DNA of 64,000 bases from an uncultured Bacteroidota bacterium (GTDB lineage: Bacteria > Bacteroidota > Bacteroidia > Flavobacteriales > Flavobacteriaceae), in the NCBI GenBank assembly GCA_913060705.1, contig CAJXTX010000003.1:1-64000 (forward strand). Direction: 5' to 3'. The notes under the pieces were generated by a model that was given only the letters and a program-made list of their open reading frames with translations, was not told where the DNA came from and did no database searches. Position numbers and translations under genes: made by a program. This document shows positions 34,949 through 44,738 of the stretch, in pieces (within the stretch, counting starts at the first letter, position 1; every line of letters begins with the position of its first letter).

Positions 34949-37159
34949 TTAAAGCGCTCCTGCGAGCTCTCCTAGAAAATCAATCATCGCATTAAAGTCT
35001 GAAACACGGTATTGCGCGGCAGTGGCCTTGGCACCAACTTTAATACTCACCGCGCTTGATGGCAAATACGTAAACATATCCTCATCCGTCACATCATCTC
35101 CTGCCGCAAGAACGAAATCATAAGAAGAACTATTGTAACGCTCTACAGATGCCGTTCCCTTATTCACACTACTACTGACTACTTCGATGATCTTGTCTCC
35201 GTTCATCAAATGAACCTCATTAGAAACCATACTTCTCAAAGTAGTTTTAAGTTCTTCTGACTTTATAATTCCCAGTTCAGGGTCTGTTTTGCGATAGTGC
35301 CATACCAATGCATTCTTTTTCACCTCAACAAAGGTCCCTGGCGTATTGTCTGCGAATTGCTGCATAACCGGAAGCACATGCGCGATCCACTCATCACTAC
35401 TCATGTTTTTCTCTTTCCAGTCTGTACTTCCCTTAAGTCGCGTCAAATGTCCATGCTCTGCGATGAGATCAATGGGAAGGTGTCCGAAATGTTTCTCTAA
35501 AAAATCAGGCGGACGCCCACTGATCACCGCAATATGCGTGGCTGGATCTTGACTCAGTCTTTGCAGAATGGAGAGTACCTCAGAACTCGGGATAGCCTTT
35601 TGATGATTGACATGAAATCCGGTTAAGGTGCCGTCATAATCCAATAGCAACAGACGCTTCTTTGATGCTTTAAAGGTCTTTTTGAGTTCTTCTTTTTGTT
35701 TGGTTCGAATGCGAACCGTGTGCTCTTCGGGAGCCTTGTCGGCGATGCGATTAAGCTCCTCCATAAAACGCTTCGACCACTCGTGCACATCGTAACGGCG
35801 GATCCGCTCACGCATTGGGCGATTTCGTTCAATCTGTTCGTCTTCACTCATCTCAACGGCCTCGTGAATCGCCTCAGAGAGCGCATAAGTGTCGAAAGGA
35901 TTCACCAATAAGGCGTGGTGCAGTTCTTTGGAGGCACCAGCCAGCTCACTCAGAATGAGGACACCTTTAGAATCGAGCTTTGTCGCCAAGAACTCTTTGG
36001 CCACCAAATTCATTCCGTCTCTCAAAGGGGTCACCATGGCTACCTCGCAGCCTTTATACAGATCGATGAGATCTTCAAAGTCAAACGAACGGTAATAGTA
36101 CCAGATCGGCGTCCAATTTACCGTAGAATACATCCCGTTTACGCGACCGATGCTCTCATCGGTTTTTTTCTTGAGCGCCTTATAATGCGACACCTCCGCA
36201 CGCGAAGGAACAATGACCATAACGAGTCTGATCTTCTCGTGGTATTCAGGATAGCGCTTCAAAAAGAGTTCAAATGCCTCTATCCGATTGAGAATACCCT
36301 TGGTGTAATCGAGACGGTCTATAGAAAGAATGAGCTTGCCATTTGACTGAGCGCGATGAGAAGCTAGTTGCGTGCGAACATCTGAAAAATCACCCGGTTG
36401 CTTTTCATCGTGAGCTTTAGATACGGCCTCAAATTTCTCGGTATCTATACCCATCGGAAAGGTGTTGACTATAACCTCTCTACCTCCATCATTAATCGTA
36501 TTGAAATTGACTTCTAGGTGCAAGATTCGTTTGACTGAACTCACAAAATGACGCTGGTAATCGTAAGTGTGAAAACCGATAAGATCAGCTCCCATAAGAC
36601 CGCGTAACACTTCTTGTCGCTTTGGAAAAATCCTGAAAATTTCAAAGGAAGGAAACGGAATATGCAAAAAGAATCCGATAGTGACATCTTGAATCTTTTG
36701 GCGGATCAAATCCGGAACCAAAAGCAACTGATAATCGTGTACCCAAACCGTGTCACCAGGCTGTACCTCTTCTACAACAGCCTGTGCGAACTGCTCATTG
36801 ACCTGTTTATAGGCCTCCCATTGGTTATCGTCAAAAACGACATTTTGTTTGAAGTAATGAAAAAGCGGCCAAATGGATTTATTCGACAATCCGAGGTAAA
36901 AATCTTCTACTTGTTCTTGATCGAGATGTACCGGTTTGAAATTCATTGCACCGAGCGAGGTCTTCACCTCATCGATCTGCGTTGCTTTGAGTTCTTCTTT
37001 TGGAACTCCGGGCCAACCGATCCAAAGGGCATTGCCACTTTCATGAACACTCTTGAGCCCCGTTGCCAATCCGCCACTCGTAGGGCTAAAAACTATGGAT
37101 TGTTCATTTTTTTCAACTTTTAGTGGCAATCGGTTCGATACAATGACAATTTTTTTCAA
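34949..37159 (-). CDS. otsAB: Bifunctional trehalose-6-phosphate synthase/phosphatase
   Basis: A 736-residue fusion that would make trehalose from UDP-glucose and glucose-6-phosphate. Residues about 1-475 are the OtsA (GT20) domain: VSNRLP, SGGLATGL, HDYQLLLVP, LSIDRLDYTKGI and PLRDGMNLVAKEF. Residues about 500-736 are the OtsB HAD phosphatase: LLLLDYDGTLTG with Asp507 and Asp509, then AVISGRP and GDDVTDEDMF. The start must be TTG at 37159: no ATG lies between it and an in-frame stop 30 bases upstream, and the next Met (residue 72) would delete the substrate loop. It is divergent from a GH15 gene with only 29 bases between them. Confidence 0.93.
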   Translation of the reverse strand: MKKIVIVSNRLPLKVEKNEQSIVFSPTSGGLATGLKSVHESGNALWIGWPGVPKEELKATQIDEVKTSLGAMNFKPVHLDQEQVEDFYLGLSNKSIWPLFHYFKQNVVFDDNQWEAYKQVNEQFAQAVVEEVQPGDTVWVHDYQLLLVPDLIRQKIQDVTIGFFLHIPFPSFEIFRIFPKRQEVLRGLMGADLIGFHTYDYQRHFVSSVKRILHLEVNFNTINDGGREVIVNTFPMGIDTEKFEAVSKAHDEKQPGDFSDVRTQLASHRAQSNGKLILSIDRLDYTKGILNRIEAFELFLKRYPEYHEKIRLVMVIVPSRAEVSHYKALKKKTDESIGRVNGMYSTVNWTPIWYYYRSFDFEDLIDLYKGCEVAMVTPLRDGMNLVAKEFLATKLDSKGVLILSELAGASKELHHALLVNPFDTYALSEAIHEAVEMSEDEQIERNRPMRERIRRYDVHEWSKRFMEELNRIADKAPEEHTVRIRTKQKEELKKTFKASKKRLLLLDYDGTLTGFHVNHQKAIPSSEVLSILQRLSQDPATHIAVISGRPPDFLEKHFGHLPIDLIAEHGHLTRLKGSTDWKEKNMSSDEWIAHVLPVMQQFADNTPGTFVEVKKNALVWHYRKTDPELGIIKSEELKTTLRSMVSNEVHLMNGDKIIEVVSSSVNKGTASVERYNSSSYDFVLAAGDDVTDEDMFTYLPSSAVSIKVGAKATAAQYRVSDFNAMIDFLGELAGAL

Positions 37160-37188
37160 CTTGGGCTCAGGTGATTTAAGGGTTGGTT

Positions 37189-38973
37189 ATGCATTTAGAC
37201 AATTTACATTACGGTATTATCGGAAACGGAGCCTCTGGAGCGTTAATTTCAAAAGACGGTGCCATTGACTGGTTCTGTTTACCTCATTTCGCATCGCCCT
37301 CTGTATTTGGGAGACTCTTAGATTCAAAGGCAGGATGGCTCGGTATTGAAACCGTAGACGAAGCCGTAATTCAACAATCGTACCTTGAAAATACAAATAT
37401 TTTAAAGACTGTATTTGAGACAGATGAATGGGCTTTTGAGCTACTTGATTTCATGCCGCGCTACCAAAAGGTTTCTGGCTCGTATTACTATCCGCCCGAG
37501 TTGACGCGCATCATAAAGCCACTCAAAGGCAACCCTAAGATTAAGGTAATTTACGAGCCTGCCTTAGAGTATGCCAAGGGGCATACGGTGACGCATCACA
37601 AAGAAACCCACCTGATCAGTATACTTGAGAATGAGACGCAGTACGACGCCCTTTACCTGTACTCCAACACAGCGCTTAATCGCATACGCAATCAAGAATT
37701 TATAAGCCTTGATGAAACCTTGTTTCTAACCGTGTCGTACAATGAAAAATTAGATTCACCTACTGTAGAAAAAGCCTGGTACGATTTCGATTTAACCAAG
37801 GCCTATTGGCTGAATTGGGTACAACGCACTAAGGAGTACGAGCATTATACAGACGAAATAAAACGCAGTGCACTAACCCTAAAATTGTTGTCGTATGACA
37901 AAACGGGAGCAATCATTGCAGCCCTCACCACATCACTACCCGAGACCATTGGCGAGGTACGAAACTGGGATTACCGTTTCTGTTGGATTCGAGATTCATC
38001 GATGGTCATTAAGGTGCTGTCTCAACTCGGACATCGCAAAATCGTGCGAAGGTTTATCGACTACATCATCGATCTAATTCCTGAGAAGGACGAGAAGCTT
38101 CAGATCATGTATGGCATTCATGGCGAACGGACGCTAACTGAAGAGACGCTAGAACATTTAGAAGGATACCACCACTCAAAACCCGTACGCATAGGCAACG
38201 ATGCCTACCACCAGAAGCAGAATGACATTTACGGAATTTTGATGGACGCGATTTATGTAGAACTCGCCCAATTCACGCTCGATTTTGAACGTAAAGAAGA
38301 GCTTTGGGAGGTAGTGAAGAACATCGTTTGGATCGTAGCGCATAACTGGGAAAAACCCGATAAAGGCATCTGGGAATTTAGAGGAGAAGACAAACACTTC
38401 ACCTTCTCTAAAGTGTTGTGCTGGGTAGCACTAGATCGGGGCATCAAAATCGCGGAACTTTTAAATAAAAAGAAACCCAAATGGGAAACGATTAGAGAAC
38501 AAATCAAGGCACAGATAGAAGAACACGCCTGGAATGAAGAGGCCAATGCCTACACTCAATACTACGGAGCCACTGCGCTTGATGCCTCGGTCTTGCTCAT
38601 GGAGCAATACGGCTTTGTAGCGCCAGAAGATCCAAGGTTCATTGCAACGGTTAAGGCTACCGAGAAAGAGCTATTGCGGGACGGCCTGATGTACCGCTAC
38701 AAAAACCAAGATGATTTTGGCGAACCTTCATCTTCGTTCACCATATGCACCTTCTGGTTCATTCGAAGTCTTATTAAAATAGGAGAAGTCAAAAAGGCGA
38801 AAACCTATTTTGATCAGTTATTATCGTACTCCAATCACTTAGGCCTATTTAGCGAAGACGTCGATTTCAATTCAAAACGACTCTTGGGAAACTTTCCTCA
38901 GGCCTATTCGCATTTGGCACTTATCGATACCGCGATTCAATTCAATGAAACATCGAGTAAAGCCCCACATTGA
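37189..38973 (+). CDS. GH15 family glucoamylase/trehalase-like enzyme
   Basis: A 594-residue cytoplasmic enzyme (no signal). The N-terminal beta domain opens HLDNLHYGIIGNGASGALI with DGAIDWFCLP, as in bacterial GH15 trehalase-like proteins. The (alpha/alpha)6 barrel has the substrate motif NWDYRFCWIRD, a probable acid Glu in the GERTLTEETLEHLEGY helix, and a second catalytic Glu in GLFSEDVD near the end. Hydrolysis of alpha-linked glucosides, perhaps trehalose, fits its pairing with the divergent trehalose synthase. I start at the ATG at 37189, which follows AAGGG. Its end overlaps the convergent TolC-family gene by 37 bases. Confidence 0.9.
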   Translation: MHLDNLHYGIIGNGASGALISKDGAIDWFCLPHFASPSVFGRLLDSKAGWLGIETVDEAVIQQSYLENTNILKTVFETDEWAFELLDFMPRYQKVSGSYYYPPELTRIIKPLKGNPKIKVIYEPALEYAKGHTVTHHKETHLISILENETQYDALYLYSNTALNRIRNQEFISLDETLFLTVSYNEKLDSPTVEKAWYDFDLTKAYWLNWVQRTKEYEHYTDEIKRSALTLKLLSYDKTGAIIAALTTSLPETIGEVRNWDYRFCWIRDSSMVIKVLSQLGHRKIVRRFIDYIIDLIPEKDEKLQIMYGIHGERTLTEETLEHLEGYHHSKPVRIGNDAYHQKQNDIYGILMDAIYVELAQFTLDFERKEELWEVVKNIVWIVAHNWEKPDKGIWEFRGEDKHFTFSKVLCWVALDRGIKIAELLNKKKPKWETIREQIKAQIEEHAWNEEANAYTQYYGATALDASVLLMEQYGFVAPEDPRFIATVKATEKELLRDGLMYRYKNQDDFGEPSSSFTICTFWFIRSLIKIGEVKKAKTYFDQLLSYSNHLGLFSEDVDFNSKRLLGNFPQAYSHLALIDTAIQFNETSSKAPH

Positions 38974-40250
38974 TTGAGGTACTCTAATTCGGCAAGTTTG
39001 GCGGTAAATTTCGCCTGAACCCCAGAGAGTTCTGCATTCAACAAGTTGATCTGTGCTTGACGTAATTCGATAGAGGTGATCTGTCCGAGATCAAATTGAT
39101 TTTTTGAACGTTCGAAATTATCAGTAGCGGTCAAGATATTGTCTTGCTGCAGGCGGTATACCTCAATAGCATTCCGATAGGCGCCTTCAGCATTCAATAG
39201 ATCGCGAAGCACCTCTTGCTCGATTTGCTTTTCTTGTAATTCGGTAGTGGCCAAGGCAATCTTGGCATTTTTTATTCCCACTTGCTGCGCGCCTTGACCG
39301 AACAAATTCCAGTTAAGCGTTAGACCGGCCGATAGTCCTGTTGACTGACTAGATGCCAAAAATCCGGTCGCCGGAAACATCCCCTCGTTGTACCCGTATC
39401 CTGAGCTCAAAGAGAGCGTTGGGTATAAGGTCGACCGTTGTGATTTTAGATTCAAGGTGTTGATCTTTTCATTCGATCGTACCTGAAGTAGACGCACATT
39501 TTTTGAGGCATACGCTTCGCGCTGCTTGAGCAATACCTCTTCGTCAACAAACCGCACCATTGGATTTACCTCAAAATCTGTTTCTAGCTCTCGAGCCAAA
39601 ATTACATTGAGGTTGCGCTTTGCGTTGGTCAGGGATTGGCGTTGCTGAATAAGATTAATGCTATCGGTGTTGAGGTCTACTTTAGCATTTAATAACTCTA
39701 AGCGCGTTGAAGAACCAAATTCAAATCGCTTCGCGGCACGCTCAACCCTGCGCTTCGAGTTCTCAAAAGTCTGATCCAATATACGGACGCCTTCTTCAAG
39801 GCGGGCCACCTCGTAATACGCTGAGAACAATTGCAAGACCGTCTGCTCGATGGTTTGTCTGACCCCTAGAGAAGACAACTCGTACTGCTCTTTCAAACGC
39901 TTGTAGTTGTACAAACGACCCATCCCATCAAATAGCGTCACATTCATATTGATAGAAGCATTGTAACGGGTAGTCTCTGCGCCATCAATCACACGAGTCT
40001 GTCCGTCTTGAAAGGTGGCCTCCTGATTGTCAACGGCAATGTTCGCACCCGATGTGGCTGAAAGAGTCGGAAGAAAACGACTGTTCAATAGCGACGCATT
40101 GTTCTTTGCCTGAGCCTGGTCATTCTTTGATACTAGAATCCCAAAGTTGTTTTCTAAGGCTATCGCCATAGCCTCGTCGGGCTGTAAGATCTCTTGAGCG
40201 TACCCAAAAGTGCAGGCGCTTATTAGCAGAAAAGATAGAACTCTATTCAT
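38937..40250 (-). CDS. TolC family outer-membrane efflux protein
   Basis: A 437-residue outer-membrane channel subunit with signal peptide (VLSFLLISACTFGYAQ). Two structural repeats, long coiled-coil helices and SLSSGYGYN/SAGLTLNWNLFGQGAQQ strand patterns are typical of TolC/OprM-type proteins. I start at the ATG at 40250, which overlaps the end of the RND pump gene by eight bases; an earlier codon gives a poor leader. It is the third gene of an efflux operon (adaptor, pump, channel). The 3' end runs 37 bases into the convergent GH15 gene. Confidence 0.92.
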   Translation of the reverse strand: MNRVLSFLLISACTFGYAQEILQPDEAMAIALENNFGILVSKNDQAQAKNNASLLNSRFLPTLSATSGANIAVDNQEATFQDGQTRVIDGAETTRYNASINMNVTLFDGMGRLYNYKRLKEQYELSSLGVRQTIEQTVLQLFSAYYEVARLEEGVRILDQTFENSKRRVERAAKRFEFGSSTRLELLNAKVDLNTDSINLIQQRQSLTNAKRNLNVILARELETDFEVNPMVRFVDEEVLLKQREAYASKNVRLLQVRSNEKINTLNLKSQRSTLYPTLSLSSGYGYNEGMFPATGFLASSQSTGLSAGLTLNWNLFGQGAQQVGIKNAKIALATTELQEKQIEQEVLRDLLNAEGAYRNAIEVYRLQQDNILTATDNFERSKNQFDLGQITSIELRQAQINLLNAELSGVQAKFTAKLAELEYLNQCGALLDVSLN

Positions 40251-43200
40251 GTGTTTGTTGTTCTTTAACCGCACGTTCAACAGACTCGCGCGTGGGTTTA
40301 GTTCCTGTAATCAACCACTTGACTTGAACTTTAATTGAGTTGCTAAACATCAAAAAGAGTGGAAGCATAATCAAGGTCAAAATGGTAGCATATCCGATAC
40401 CGTAGGCAATCGCTACCGCCATTGGTTTTAAAAATTGTGCCTGACGGCTTTTTTCTAAAAGCAATGGAGCCAAACCTGCGATTGTGGTCACTGAGGTTAA
40501 GAAAATTGCTCTGAAACGAGATCTTCCGGCTTCGTAAAGCGCCTTTTCAAAGCGCATACCAGCCTTCAGGTTGTTGTTGAATTTACCGATCAGAACGAGG
40601 CCGTCGTTGACCATGATACCGATCAACGCTATGATTCCGAGTAGTGAAAGTATGTTCAGCGGAAATCCGTGAATCTTATGTCCCCATCCTACCGCGGTGA
40701 TGCTAAAGGGCACCAATAGCAGTAACAAGAAGGGCTGAGAGAAACTTCTGAAAGTGAATGAAATGGTCACAAAGATTAAGAAGAGAGCCGTAAACCCGAC
40801 AAGTCGCAAAGAGTCAACCAATTTTCCAGCTTCTCTGTTCTGGCCTTCATACGAAGGAGAGACCGTGGGGTATCTGGCCAAAATATCTGGCATCACCTCA
40901 GAGCGTATCCATTCTAGTATTTCTGTGGGAGTGGTTTCGTCCGGGTTGTCTAAATCTGCATTGATTTGTATCTCTCGCTGACCGTCAAGGTGATTTATGG
41001 CTACATCTCCTCGTTCTATCGAGTAGGTCGCGATTTCTTGAAGCGGAACCTTGTCTCCTGAAGGGGTGCTGATGCGCATCTGGTCGAGATCTACTATCGA
41101 TGATCTATTGTCGCGATCGTAACGCACCCAAACGCGAATCTCATCTTGTCCACGCTGAAAACGTAAGGCTTGTGCTCCAAAGAATCCAGAACGCACCTGA
41201 TTCATAACGGTACGCAAATCGAGCCCGAGTAGATACGCGCTCTCCTTCAATTCGAGCCTGATCTCTTTGATTCCTGAAGGATCATTATCGGCAACATCTT
41301 TAAGAAGGCCGTTATCGAGCATAGCCGTTTTGAGCAACTCTTTGGCCGATTTCAGTTCTTCAATGTTGTTCCCTAGCAACGATACGCTGACAGGTGATCC
41401 TCCAAAGTTTCCGCCCGAACCAAACACAAGGCTTTCAACTCCGAGTACAGGTCCGACCAATTCACGAATGCGTGCTGTTACCATGTTTGAACGAATCGCA
41501 TCCGGACGTTCTTCACCAGGCAACAAGTTGATCTGCAGGCTAGCCGCAGAAGACCCTGGTCCTACGCGTCGAATGGTATTTTCGTAAAGCTCCTTGCCCG
41601 TTCCTTTCAGGTAGGTGTTGGTGAACTCGTCATTTACTATCAACGCCTTTTGTTCGATCATACGAATGATCGAGTCAGTGATTTTTTCATTGGTCCCATT
41701 GGGCATCTGAAGCGTAATACTCACCTGGTCAGAAGCGATACGCGGAAAGAAAGCAGTTTGTATAATTCCACCACCAATAGATCCGAATGTGGTGATCAGC
41801 AAGGCCACAAAGAGCATTACCGTGAAAAAAGAATTACGAATTGAAAAGCGAAAGAATGGGCTATATACTTCATCACGCATCCATACCATGGCACGATCTC
41901 CCATTTTATTGATGATCCGCATTTTAGCGAATCCTTTACCGATCAACGATGTGGGTTCTTTTTGAGGCTTAAGAGCCTTCGAGTGCGCCAAGTGAGACGG
42001 CAGAATAATGAGCGCTTCAACCAATGAAACGACTAGAGTCAGAATAACAATGACTGAAACCTCTGAGAAAAATTCCCCGATACGACCGTCTAAGAACAAG
42101 AGGATTCCAAAAGCCAAAACAGTTGTCAAAATCGCAGAGACAATGGGAGGTATTACCTCAAGTGTTCCGTCAATGGCGGCGCGAACCGGGCTTTTTCCTT
42201 TTTCGTAATGCTGATAGATATTTTCTGCAATCACAATACCATCATCTACGAGAATACCGATCACAATGATCATTCCAAACAATGACAGTACATTAATCGT
42301 GACCCCAGCGAATGGCGCCACAATGAACATTCCTAAGAAGGCTACTGGCAATCCAAAAGCTACCCAGAAGGCAAGTCTTGTATTCAAAAACAGCGATAAG
42401 AATACCAAGACCAAAATCATTCCCATGATCGCGTTCTCAGTAAGCAATTCGGTACGCTGAACAAGAGTGGTTGAAAGATCATTCACCACATCAAGACGGA
42501 CATTTGATGATCGCGCATTGAAATCTTCAATGTAGGCCTTGACCGCCTCAGCGGCACCAATTAAGTCTTCTGTATTCGTCGAGGTAACCGTGACTGTTAT
42601 AGCGCGATTTTCATTGAAAAAAGTGGCGTTGGGTGTTTCTGAAAAACGATCGCGTACCTGTGCAATGTCAGAGAGTACCAATTTTCTTCCATCTGGTAAG
42701 GCCTTGACAACAATTGAAGAGAGTTCATCGGCATAGTACAATCTGTTATTGGCGCGGATCAGGTATTCTTCGGAATCGGTTTTAATGGTCCCCCCTGTAA
42801 TGAGAAGGTTGCTCGAAGCCACCTTTTGGGCCACTTCACTAAAACTCAAATTATAGGCGAGCAGTTGATCTTCGTCTAAAGCGATTTCAATTTCTTCATC
42901 GGGATAACCTGAGACCTCAATTTGAGAAATACCTTCAATGGCTCTTAAGTCGTTTTCGACCTGGCGACCCACTTGTTTCAATACCGCTAAAGGAATAGAC
43001 TCACCGCTAATCGCAAAACTAATCGTTTGGCGAACCACTTCTTGCTTGGCGACCACAAGGGGCTCCATCCCAGTAGGATAGTTGGGAACCCGATCGACCG
43101 CGTTCTTCACTTCAAGCAACATAAAGTCGATGTCGCGGCCCTTTTCGATCTCTACATTGATGCTCCCCGAGTTCTCGCGAGAGGTTGAGGTAACGCGATC

Positions 43201-43434
43201 AATTCCCTGAAGACCCTTAAGGTTGTCTTCAATTTTCAACACCACCCCTTCCTCAATCTCTTGAGGAGAGGCGCCCGGATATACCACCGATATGAGAATG
43301 TTCTTGGACTCTGATAGTGGAAAGAACGAAGACTTGAGCGAAAACGCTCCAATCAATCCAAAGAGTACGAAGGCGATGATTACGATATTGACCGCAACCT
43401 CATATTTGATAAAATATTCAATTAGTTTTTTCAT
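40243..43434 (-). CDS. RND family efflux pump, inner-membrane permease
   Basis: A 1063-residue RND transporter with the usual duplicated plan: a transmembrane helix, a large periplasmic loop, six helices, then the same again. Helix 4 carries the proton-relay aspartates (GILVDDGIVIAEN), and the second half repeats GIMVNDGLVLIG with Asn for the first Asp, as is usual. Sequence near the N-terminus (VVYPGASPQEIEEGVVLKIED) is like AcrB/MexB-type and related Bacteroidota pumps. It exports drugs, detergents or lipid-like compounds through the TolC-type partner. The gene is 13 bases after the adaptor gene. Confidence 0.94.
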   Translation of the reverse strand: MKKLIEYFIKYEVAVNIVIIAFVLFGLIGAFSLKSSFFPLSESKNILISVVYPGASPQEIEEGVVLKIEDNLKGLQGIDRVTSTSRENSGSINVEIEKGRDIDFMLLEVKNAVDRVPNYPTGMEPLVVAKQEVVRQTISFAISGESIPLAVLKQVGRQVENDLRAIEGISQIEVSGYPDEEIEIALDEDQLLAYNLSFSEVAQKVASSNLLITGGTIKTDSEEYLIRANNRLYYADELSSIVVKALPDGRKLVLSDIAQVRDRFSETPNATFFNENRAITVTVTSTNTEDLIGAAEAVKAYIEDFNARSSNVRLDVVNDLSTTLVQRTELLTENAIMGMILVLVFLSLFLNTRLAFWVAFGLPVAFLGMFIVAPFAGVTINVLSLFGMIIVIGILVDDGIVIAENIYQHYEKGKSPVRAAIDGTLEVIPPIVSAILTTVLAFGILLFLDGRIGEFFSEVSVIVILTLVVSLVEALIILPSHLAHSKALKPQKEPTSLIGKGFAKMRIINKMGDRAMVWMRDEVYSPFFRFSIRNSFFTVMLFVALLITTFGSIGGGIIQTAFFPRIASDQVSITLQMPNGTNEKITDSIIRMIEQKALIVNDEFTNTYLKGTGKELYENTIRRVGPGSSAASLQINLLPGEERPDAIRSNMVTARIRELVGPVLGVESLVFGSGGNFGGSPVSVSLLGNNIEELKSAKELLKTAMLDNGLLKDVADNDPSGIKEIRLELKESAYLLGLDLRTVMNQVRSGFFGAQALRFQRGQDEIRVWVRYDRDNRSSIVDLDQMRISTPSGDKVPLQEIATYSIERGDVAINHLDGQREIQINADLDNPDETTPTEILEWIRSEVMPDILARYPTVSPSYEGQNREAGKLVDSLRLVGFTALFLIFVTISFTFRSFSQPFLLLLLVPFSITAVGWGHKIHGFPLNILSLLGIIALIGIMVNDGLVLIGKFNNNLKAGMRFEKALYEAGRSRFRAIFLTSVTTIAGLAPLLLEKSRQAQFLKPMAVAIAYGIGYATILTLIMLPLFLMFSNSIKVQVKWLITGTKPTRESVERAVKEQQTHE

Positions 43435-43447
43435 AAAACGGTCGCGC

Positions 43448-44560
43448 TTAAGGGGCTATCACTTTGACGGGCATATTCTTCTGCGCCCCCGGTAATGGTT
43501 TGTCTAGTAAGACCTCCCCTTCTTCAACACCCTGAACGATCACGGTATTTTCATTGAAATGAACAGGGGTGACCGTAATAAGATCTAAGATCCCGTCTCT
43601 TATGACAAAAAGTTCGTTCGAATCCAGTAAGAGACTTCTGTCTACCTCAACCGCTTGTTCTACCGATTGAACTTCAAGCACCGTTCTTAAGTACTGTCCT
43701 TCTTTCAAGCTGTTGCTTTTAACCGCAACAAAAACAGAAATCATCTGTGTTTCTTGATCAATCGCCGGATTCACCCTAACCACGGTTCCTTCAAAATGCT
43801 GAGACTGATCTAAAGAAGTGAGCTCCACCTTTTTTCCGAGCGCTACAAAAGAGGCATACGATGCGGCAATCGGAATTTCAATCTCATACTGTCCGCCTTC
43901 AATAAAGGTCCCTAGATTTTGTCCTGAACGTACCAAAGTACCTTCTGTAACGGTTGCAGCCGACAAGGCACCATTAAAAGGCGCGCGGATCACGAATTTA
44001 GACAGTCGCGTTTCGAGGTTAACCACATTGTAATAAGCATTTACTATCCCTCTGCCCGAAACAAAAAAGCGCTCCTTTTCTGAATCAAAATCAGGGAGTT
44101 TTGGAGTGGTCTTATTTAGATCAAATGAGGCCACATAAGCGCTCCATTTATCGTAAACTTCAGGGAAATCCAAAGCGATATCGGCTAGTGTAGTACTTAA
44201 GGTGTTTAAGAAATTACTCTTTGCAGACTGAACAGAAGCGCTAAACTCCGTGGCATCAATCGCCAAAATGGTATCGTTTTTTTGATAGGTTTGACCTGCT
44301 CTGAACGCACGATCTTTCAACAGTAAAACTCCTTGTACTTCAGAAAACAACTCAACACGTCGTTGGGCAACAAGTCGACCGTTGCTGGTCAACTTTACCG
44401 GTAATGTTTGCAATACAGCCTCACGAGCAAAAACTGATTTCACTGTTTTCTCTATCGCAACTTGAGGTCGTTTGTTCGAGCTTACAAGTTTAGAGGCTAA
44501 AAAAACCGCTGCTACAACCAATAAAAGGCCGGCCAGAGGTAATATGATTTTTCGATTCAT
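43448..44560 (-). CDS. RND efflux periplasmic adaptor (membrane fusion protein)
   Basis: A 370-residue adaptor: one N-terminal membrane anchor (LPLAGLLLVVAAVFLA), a lipoyl/barrel-sandwich domain split by a long helical insert (RVELFSEVQGVL and FVIRAPFNGALS...GTLVRSGQNL), and a beta-barrel end (VVRVNPAIDQETQMISVFV). It links the inner-membrane pump and outer-membrane channel encoded next. It is the first gene of the operon; the promoter-like box and inverted repeat upstream suggest control by a local repressor, but no regulator gene adjoins it. Confidence 0.93.
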   Translation of the reverse strand: MNRKIILPLAGLLLVVAAVFLASKLVSSNKRPQVAIEKTVKSVFAREAVLQTLPVKLTSNGRLVAQRRVELFSEVQGVLLLKDRAFRAGQTYQKNDTILAIDATEFSASVQSAKSNFLNTLSTTLADIALDFPEVYDKWSAYVASFDLNKTTPKLPDFDSEKERFFVSGRGIVNAYYNVVNLETRLSKFVIRAPFNGALSAATVTEGTLVRSGQNLGTFIEGGQYEIEIPIAASYASFVALGKKVELTSLDQSQHFEGTVVRVNPAIDQETQMISVFVAVKSNSLKEGQYLRTVLEVQSVEQAVEVDRSLLLDSNELFVIRDGILDLITVTPVHFNENTVIVQGVEEGEVLLDKPLPGAQKNMPVKVIAP

Positions 44561-44617
44561 CGATGATAATTTAAGCGTCCGAAGACGAATTAGCGGATCC
44601 TTTCAAGAACCACGCTG

Positions 44618-44625
44618 CAAAGCTA
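44618..44625 (-). promoter_or_regulatory. -7 promoter element of the RND operon
   Basis: On the - strand this reads TAGCTTTG, an exact TAnnTTTG match, 58 bases before the adaptor ATG. No good TTG lies 19 bases upstream; an inverted repeat overlaps that place. Confidence 0.45.
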
Positions 44626-44628
44626 GCC

Positions 44629-44652
44629 AAAACCATGCCAAACCTTGGTTTT
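44629..44652. promoter_or_regulatory. Inverted repeat over the RND operon promoter, possible operator
   Basis: AAAACCA (44629-44635) and TGGTTTT (44646-44652) form a perfect 7-base inverted repeat with a ten-base centre. It covers the region just upstream of the -7 box of the efflux operon, where a repressor or activator would act. Confidence 0.4.
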
Positions 44653-44738
44653 CATATCATTATCTCTTTAACATGAGGGCGTTTCAATATTTTATACCTT
44701 TCAAAAACACCTAACACGAACAAAACTTAATCTGTACC

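Noticed and set aside
35915-36346. 143-codon frame opposite otsAB
   Set aside because: Antisense shadow of the conserved OtsA sequence.
36614-37123. 169-codon frame opposite otsAB
   Set aside because: It is antisense to the OtsA domain, which has intact motifs, and has no recognisable composition of its own.
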